Below, in pieces: positions 57,703 through 64,000 of a stretch of 64,000 nucleotides of DNA. Source of the DNA: Leptodontidium sp. MPI-SDFR-AT-0119 (lineage: Eukaryota; Ascomycota; Leotiomycetes; Helotiales; Leptodontidiaceae); the NCBI GenBank assembly GCA_020726505.1, contig JAHLEZ010000001.1:3906001-3970000 (forward strand), written 5' to 3'. The translations under genes were made by a program, and so were the position numbers. Position 1 is the first letter of the stretch, and every line of letters starts with the position of its first letter. The notes under the pieces were generated by a model. It saw nothing but the letters and a program-made list of their open reading frames with translations, made no database searches and was not told where the DNA came from.

Positions 57703-60008
57703 TTATTCAGTGCGCCGCCTCCCAGTCATATCCAACAACGCTGAATCAACAAGTACATTAGAATAGTGCAATGAATTGCAGTTCCATGAACCGGTATCAA
57801 CAGCCATTGTTGTACCCATCGGGCGTGAATGATCGTAGAGACTCGTATCCAGAATCCTTCGTAGCCTTTTAGACGGGTCATCGTGGGCAACTTGTGGAAG
57901 CCTCGGAACCAGATTTTGAGTTAGGGTAGGACTAACTGTGAGCCGCGGGTATTTCAGGGGAAACGGTTCTGATGATAATGGTGATATGCTGGGACTTGCT
58001 TCGCGTACAACCTTCTGCGAGCTGGGCTTGCTGAATCTTTGAAGGAAACAATTGATGGGAGAGCTGGATTTGGAATGCCCATCGTCATTGAGAGCTTGAC
58101 CGTCGTTTGATATGCCATCAGCCTTGCGATTCGCAACAGAGGATTCGTCAATGGCGTTTCTGGCTGTCCGCAGTGGCAATGGACTTGTCGACGGTTCGAA
58201 AGAGCGTAAAACCTTGGCTTTGTTGCCTCGTCCAGATGATATATTTGAGCCACACCTGCGATGTAGCGGCGACTGTGATTTCAGATTCTCCTCCTCAACA
58301 ATCTTTTGGGCATTCAGGCTCATGGTGACCTGGTCGTACGTCATGGACACCGCCTCCTATCTAGATATCTCCAACTTCTGAATAGTTTCTTCAAGTTCCT
58401 TGATTTTTGCTTCTTCAGTGGCTTCCCTCCTGATGACCAGCTCGAATTCACTCTGTAGCTTTGATAACTCTACCTCGTGAGCTCGTTTTAGTTCTCCCTT
58501 TTGTCGCCAAAGCGTCTTGATTTTGGCTCGATATCTTTCACTAGATGTAGATTCGGACCAGTCATCAGAGCAGCTTCAGAATGTTGGTTGGAGCGGTCTT
58601 GTAGTTGTATGCAGTTTGCTTCTCCATCACCATCACCATCCGAGGAATATGAACATTCGAGCATGTCTGTGTCACTGTTCCGGTGTGCATCTTTGTACTG
58701 ATTCATGTTCGCGGGGGTTTGTGGATCGTGAGCCATGCCAGCAACACCGAACGTTGCAGTTAGTCTATGCCAGTTCGGGATGATGGCTAGAACAGGAGAC
58801 ACTTTCAATGGATCTAAGATATCTCAAAATCAGCATCACTTTCAAGCATAACCACTGCGAACCAAGGGAATAAATGGGTATACCTTGTTTTGCTTCCCGG
58901 CCACATCAACTTCAACGTATTCAGAAGATGCTGGGTCTGGACGCTGTGTCAACACTGTATGGTGAAAGTGGTCTGGCAGGATAGTAGCAATTGCTAAATT
59001 TTATGTTAGAGACATTCTGGAATAGACTCTGGATGCCTCGTGGTGACAAACTCACATTGGTCATTCAACAAGGGAATAGGACCAGGGGCGGTCAACTGAG
59101 ATTCCTCATATGCAGGATCGTGGTCGAAGCACTCTGCCGAAAGCAGTCGCTGTCCTTCAGGCGTTATTTCGGGAACGAGTTTTGAAAATACCTCTAAAGG
59201 ATGGACAAAGTGTGAGTAGTTGTTTTCATCGAAGCGGTCAAGAGTGGTTGAGCCTCGGGCATCGAGCTTTCCGGAGGCGTATCCAACATGAATGACATCC
59301 GGCTCGATAAATGGCTGTGGGCATCGTGAAAGCAGAAGGTAGTTTGCTGCATGACAAATCACTCTCTGTGGGACCTGGTATAAAGGTTCTGCTTCTTTGA
59401 TCCCCAACTACCTCTGTGCCCTGTCTATGTGGAAAGCTGGGCCTTGTGGATGAAGTGATCGAGCTATGTTGTGAATACGCCCGAACATCCTCATTTGCAT
59501 CGGGAGCCGTCTGGTGGCCAGCGAATTGCGATTCCGACTGTATTTCATCGGTCTCTTGGTCTCACCGCTTCACATAGTTCTGAAGACAGCGAATTCTTTG
59601 GTAAGGTTAGCTTGTCCCAGGAAGCATGCAGTACTTGGAAACCATAAAGGTACAAATACTCACTTCGTGTCCTTGCCAAGTAACCGTCTTGTACGCAACC
59701 TTTCATCCTTTTTGTTTCTCAGGGGCTGACTCTGGAGCCAAGGCTTGCCTTTTAAGTCGCTTCAGAATACTCTTAAGAGAATTTGACTGCGACCTCGACC
59801 CCTTATCAATGTCGGGTTCCAGTCTCTTCCCTTGTGTCTCTTGTCTGAATAGTGCGAATTCTCTCATAAATATTGTATTCTTCAAACCAGGATTCCATGC
59901 ATGTCCTTGCATCTGAACTTCATCTTTGAATTCCGAGTATCCCCAGCCTTGTCCAAGCAATGAATTAATCACGTTATGTGGCACATTGCCTCCCGCTCCA
60001 GTGTCCAT
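57703..60008 (-). pseudogene. Decayed multi-exon gene of unknown function
   Basis: Several minus-strand segments look like exons of one gene. An ATG at 60006-60008 begins MDTGAGGNVPHNVINSLLGQ. The part after SNSLKSILKRLKRQ meets a TGA at 59703-59705, beyond which the same frame continues as KVAYKTVTWQGHE up to a GTGAGT donor. Later pieces read IHVGYASGKLDARGSTTLDR through NNYSHFVHPLEVFSKLVPEI, then (after GTGAGT...TTTAG) IATILPDHFHHTVLTQRPDP ending at GTATAC. A coiled-coil stretch (LWRQKGELKRAHEVELSKLQ onward) is stopped by TAG at 58357-58359, after which the frame runs on for 218 residues of Ser/Pro-rich sequence. The junction after the HFHHT exon cannot be made in frame with canonical sites. 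I do not recognise the family. It could also be a badly modelled live gene, but three or more separate breaks favour decay. Confidence 0.5.
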
Positions 60009-62840
60009 CTGTGATTAGAGTTGGGAGATCGTGTTTGTAGATTGAAGTGTGAGGTGATAGTAGACGATCACCGCCCAACAGCTTCAATATTGTACAAAGA
60101 CCACAATGGCATGGCAGATCAGTAACCCATTTGGGACGTGACCGAGCTCGGATTCCCAAAAGTTGCGGAGTGTGTTCAATGGAAAATGACAGGAGGGGAT
60201 CGTGGAGAGCCTCGGGCTTGTGTGGCTATAGTAAAGTTCGTAAACATCCAAGGACTATCGTGAGAACTAAAATACAAATGGTCAGACAGTTTAGGCTTCT
60301 CCACTTAATTGAATGAACAGTCCTACTAACCACCGCCAATTTCAGAAGCCAGTGAAGACTCAGGTATGTTATTTTCAGGAAGGATTGGAGGTAAGCATAG
60401 GAAGAACATCTAGTGATTATAACAATTTTGAGAAATACAAAGGAAGCCAAACCTGTGTGCTAGCCTAGCTAGCGCGAAAAGGGCCCCAACAGTAAGATAT
60501 GAAAACGTGTACAAATTTTGGTGTAGTATGCCTCGCGCGGCAGCGGTAAGCCCTTTCTTCAGTCGTACCTCCTTGCTTTCGTTACCCCTTCCCACATCAA
60601 GATCGGTTGATGCCGCGATGCCGTGTTCAGCTGAGTGTCGTACTTGGGCATTAATGAGGTTATTGTCGTCGGAATCAGGTCTCTGGCCGTATCTGGCTCA
60701 TCGTTGCTGGTGTCGATAGGCCGGTCATCTTCATAGCTGAGATGCGGAGGGCTTGATGCTTTACTATCGAGTCGGGCGTTCTTCGCATTCGAATATCTTT
60801 TTCGGTGGGTTTAAATTAACTTTATGCTGCAGTCGTTGAGGTCTAGATTTCTTTCGACCAAAAATGGCTTTTCAAGGGAAAGCCGCTTGGTTCGTATGGT
60901 TCTCCTCACTTCCCTAGTAATATTAACTTTCCACATGGTTTGTTCGTCACCTTCCTTACTGTCTGTCCCCAGGCCTGCCGGGGTCAATTGGCAGGCGAGG
61001 CAAATTCGAAAACGTAAGAAAGGCTCCGAGCCCCCGGTAGAGTTGTCACTGCCAGATTTTTACCTAGAAGGGCAGTTGTCGGTTAGAGGCGCACGAGATA
61101 GACACACTTCTTAATTCACTACATACACTACTTAGGGTCTTAGCGACCCGACACACCGTACGAACGAATACTTATTATATTTCGTAACAACGACTCAATT
61201 AAAACCTCTAAAATTGAAGGGGAAGACTCTAAACATTGCTTTAGCAACTTGTAATGCCCTTCTCGACTTTCATTCAAGGTTCAGCGATAAAAAGAGGTTG
61301 TAAAATCAGGAAAAAGTTTCGAGCCCGATTCTCGTTTCACCGGTCACGAAATGATTTAGCCTCGCTGAATCAACGCCATCCATTTTCAGCGGTCCAAAAA
61401 TCTTCAACATACTGTTCCAGACTCTTTAAATACTTGAGGCTCTAAGCAATGCCTCGTAAAAAGCGGCCCATTTAACATCTTAGGTTGCAAAGTGGGGAAA
61501 GCGAGGAAACGCCAGACTTGTCACCTAAAATAAAGAGGTTGGCTAATGACTTCCGAACCCTGGTTTAGTGGAAAGTTGAAGATCTAAGCCTACAAACAAA
61601 AAGAACGTTCAAATATGGCTTCGTTTTAGCTGTGATAGACTTTCAGCTTACTTTTTAGAGCTGGAGTGGCTGTAATTAGCCCATTAGACTCACAGATTTC
61701 CGAGGCAAAAGACGAAGTTCCTAAGCCACAAGATAGTAACACACAAGGATTCGGAAATATGTCACCACCCTCTTGAGTCTTTACCATAGCATCTAGGGTA
61801 AAAACTGGCCAGGAAAGGGGCAAGTATGTAGATCCTTTGTAACGAGTCAGTCGCGTCCACCTTGGGAAATATAATAGGCTGCGAAGTTTTGTTGGATCTG
61901 AACCCCCGCCACTTGGCGCAGTAAAGGACAGCAGGAATCGAAGGGCTGTTTTACTCCCAATATGTGTTCAAGAATGATTGCCGCGAAGACTGGAGATAAG
62001 ATGCGGATGCCACGGCTCGGTATTGCTTAATGGATCGTGCCACAGGGTCATTATATCAGAATCCATGCTACATGCATATACATTGCTGTTATAAAACCAT
62101 CCTCTTAAGTTCCAAAGGTTGATCTCTGCAATATTCTCAACACTGTTTGGAGAAGTAATGGTACTTGTTTTTCGTTCTTCCACAGCGACAGTAGTCTTCG
62201 CCGTAGTCGACACCGTTAAACTAGGTACTTCAAGTTCAAGTAACTTTGAAATTGTTCCGCGCCGGTTAGGGGGTTAGGGTTGGTTTATAACTTCGAGCTT
62301 GCGAGTAGTTATTGGGTTGGGATCAGGGCTATGGTTAGGAGTTGGTGGGGTTGTTTTGAAATTCAGGCCGATTAAGAAGGCAGATTGAATACGTGGAGTT
62401 GTGAAGAGAGCGTGTGGCGGTGTCGATTTAATGGAGGTAAAGTCCGGCAGAAGTGCCTAGATAGTCTTATAAGTGATGTAGGGGTTCACTTCGTGACCAG
62501 GATACATCGAAGATCCAGTGAAACCTCGATGCACGTATTAGGAACAATCCAAACTCAGGATGCTTGCGGAAGAAGCGATGCGCGTATTTCTCCGAGCCAT
62601 AGGGGTTTGTGCGCAAGACGAACTGAAATGGTAGGTATAAAGCTCTGCCGCTGGTCTCTTTATGATCGTGTCTGTCTGTCTGTCAGACTCTGTCTTTTCC
62701 CCATTACCACAGCATTGACTACATCTGGAAGAATCCCTCAATTTTCTATATCACGCAAGGACTTGGCAGCATCAGTCAACACCCATTTCATACCAACAAC
62801 CACCCTCAACAGCCGAGAACATTACTTTACTCGCCAAACC
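60009..62840. other. Gene-poor AT-rich sequence, possible eroded remnants
   Basis: No supportable gene. A plus-strand stretch at about 61480-61650 reads as protein-like fragments (SGESEETPDLSPKIKRLAND, TKRTFKYGFVLAVIDF) separated by a stop, suggesting another eroded gene, family unknown. A telomere-like TTAGGG pair lies at 62265-62283. No transposon ends or polymerase motifs are visible. Confidence 0.45.
62265..62283 (+). repeat. Short TTAGGG-like interstitial repeat
   Basis: Two TTAGGG hexamers, two bases apart, in the order used by Pezizomycotina telomeres, with a looser TTAGGA at about 62334. Two copies could be chance. Confidence 0.4.
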
Positions 62841-62940
62841 ATGTCGTCAAGTTCCTCTTCTGAGCCTCCACCACCTCCTCCACCACCTCCTCCACCTACT
62901 CCAGCTCCCCAGCCAGCCACGGTTCAAGCTCAAGATCCAT
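62841..62940 (+). CDS. Possible first exon of a polyproline-start gene, rest unclear
   Basis: An ATG at 62841 opens MSSSSSSEPPPPPPPPPPPT and continues PAPQPATVQAQDP, ending at a strong GTGAGT donor at 62941 in phase 1. A CA/CT-rich leader precedes it. Possible acceptors follow at 63005 and about 63041-63045, and another GTAAGT donor lies at 63087, suggesting two or three small exons. None of the joined products shows a recognisable domain and several run into stops. It could be a small gene, an eroded one, or chance low-complexity sequence. Confidence 0.3.
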
Positions 62941-64000
62941 GTGAGTTTCCTCGTCAACAACTGCAAGACAAGCAAGTATCGACTTTCCAGACTAACTCTC
63001 GTTAGACTACGGTAAACGCATTACTCACTTGCGTGTGCGTTGAAGTCAGTCCGGGTCTCGTTGGAAGAAAGTGTATGGGGAAATCCGTAAGTGTTCTGCT
63101 CACATATTTATAGTATTGCAAGATCTAATCTTTAGCAAAGTTCAACTGCTCTCTCTATCATCTTCGCTCCATATCATTAGTATCGAGTTGTTCGTGAAGA
63201 GGAAGTTGAGAGGCTATCATAATCAACCCTGCCGTCCTTCACATATCCGGCTCGGAAAAGACGAACCCGGCCCATTGATCATGTAATATAGATTTACAAA
63301 CTTGCTGCTAGATGGGCACTTTGGCTCATTGCGAGCTGGTGTGGGCCCGAGAAATAGACAATGTTTGCTAGATATCATTCCCGTTTTATCGTCACAAGCT
63401 TGATCATGACAGGACACAATTCTTTCACAGCGCCTTCGCTCCGTGTATGAGGGCCTGTTCAAAGTCGCTAAATCATTTCAGAACATCGCCTTTAAGGAAA
63501 AAGCCAAGCTTGGGTTTTAAGTAAGCCTTAGTTTTGATCTTTAAAGTGAATTGTATAAGTAGGAAAGCAACCCGCTTCAATAGAGACGAATTTGGCTAGC
63601 CTCGCCTGTACCAACTTCTATCCTGTTTCTGCCAGTGTGCCCGGTTCAATGGGGCTCTCCACGCATTGATTCCTATGTCGCGGACCAGACTTCCCGAACC
63701 AGAAAAAAGCCAACAGACAAATATATTTTCTGTTGCAAGGTCCACTGGTCCCGTAACCTTGAGGTGCGGCTCACCCTAGTATGCCTTTGTGGGGACTCAG
63801 GCGACTTCACGTGTCAATCAGCAGATTTGCTATTAGTCACAGAGGATGACCAAGTTTGAGAAAACTCCTTGCCAGCATATTGCCTTTTCAAAAGTCACTT
63901 GTGCAAGACTCAAGTCATATCTCGATAATGAATTTTCCATTATTAAGCCCGCCATGATATCATCATGCTCTCACAAACTAGCAAATCGATCGAAGCAACC
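62941..64000. other. Right edge, no gene recognised
   Basis: AT-rich sequence with short frames on both strands; possible small exons at 63046-63086 belong to the uncertain gene starting at 62841. Nothing else is supported up to the window end. Confidence 0.45.

Noticed and set aside
62841..62940. Assigning the polyproline exon to the DMO1/DUF4536 complex I assembly family
   Set aside because: The N-terminal style is similar, but the required Cys-containing motif does not follow at any acceptor.
1..64000. tRNA genes, CRISPR arrays, intact transposons
   Set aside because: No T-loop plus acceptor-stem pattern, no spaced direct repeats, and no transposase or reverse transcriptase motif was seen on reading; a tRNA or repeat search program would be decisive.

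Overview
The window is nuclear DNA of a filamentous ascomycete (Pezizomycotina). Genes carry short GT-AG introns (46-104 nt in most cases) with CTAAC/CTGAC branch-like sites. A PalH pH sensor, a LysM/WSC/CBM18 protein and a killer-toxin-like chitinase remnant are also typical of Pezizomycotina. A Leotiomycete is my guess from general resemblance only.

Layout. 1-10.4 kb is gene-dense: a truncated unknown gene (-), dynactin p27 (-) divergent from the complex I 51-kDa subunit (+), a PEX11-family gene (+), a four-helix membrane protein (-), and a possible 2H-phosphoesterase-like protein (+). 10.9-20.5 kb holds a 2,071-residue nuclear-basket coiled-coil protein of the MLP1/TPR type (-), divergent from TFIIE beta (+), then a DsbA/FrnE-like oxidoreductase (+). 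22.4-23.9 kb is a LAG1-type ceramide synthase (+). A gene-free stretch of about 7 kb precedes an HMT1-type half ABC transporter (30.8-34.1 kb, +).

36.7-41.8 kb is a run of broken minus-strand genes for cell-wall-active secreted proteins: a signal peptide-LysM-WSC-CBM18x6 gene, the C-terminal half of a killer-toxin-like GH18 chitinase, and the C-terminus of a GH55-like beta-1,3-glucanase. Most of their stop codons look like CpA-to-TpA changes, the mark of repeat-induced point mutation (RIP). PalH/RIM21 (42.6-44.9 kb, -) follows. After another gene-poor 4.7 kb come AHA1 (+) and a DNF3-type P4-ATPase (-), convergent. From 57 kb to the end the sequence is gene-poor. It holds one more decayed multi-exon gene of unknown function and a possible polyproline first exon.

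The intact genes are housekeeping and do not form one pathway; they serve respiration, dynein transport, peroxisomes, nuclear pore, transcription, sphingolipids, metal transport, pH sensing, Hsp90 and lipid flipping. The least expected part of the window is the graveyard of chitin and glucan genes. There one stop leaves a potentially still-expressible, secreted, LysM-only protein. I found no tRNA, rRNA, CRISPR array or intact transposon.
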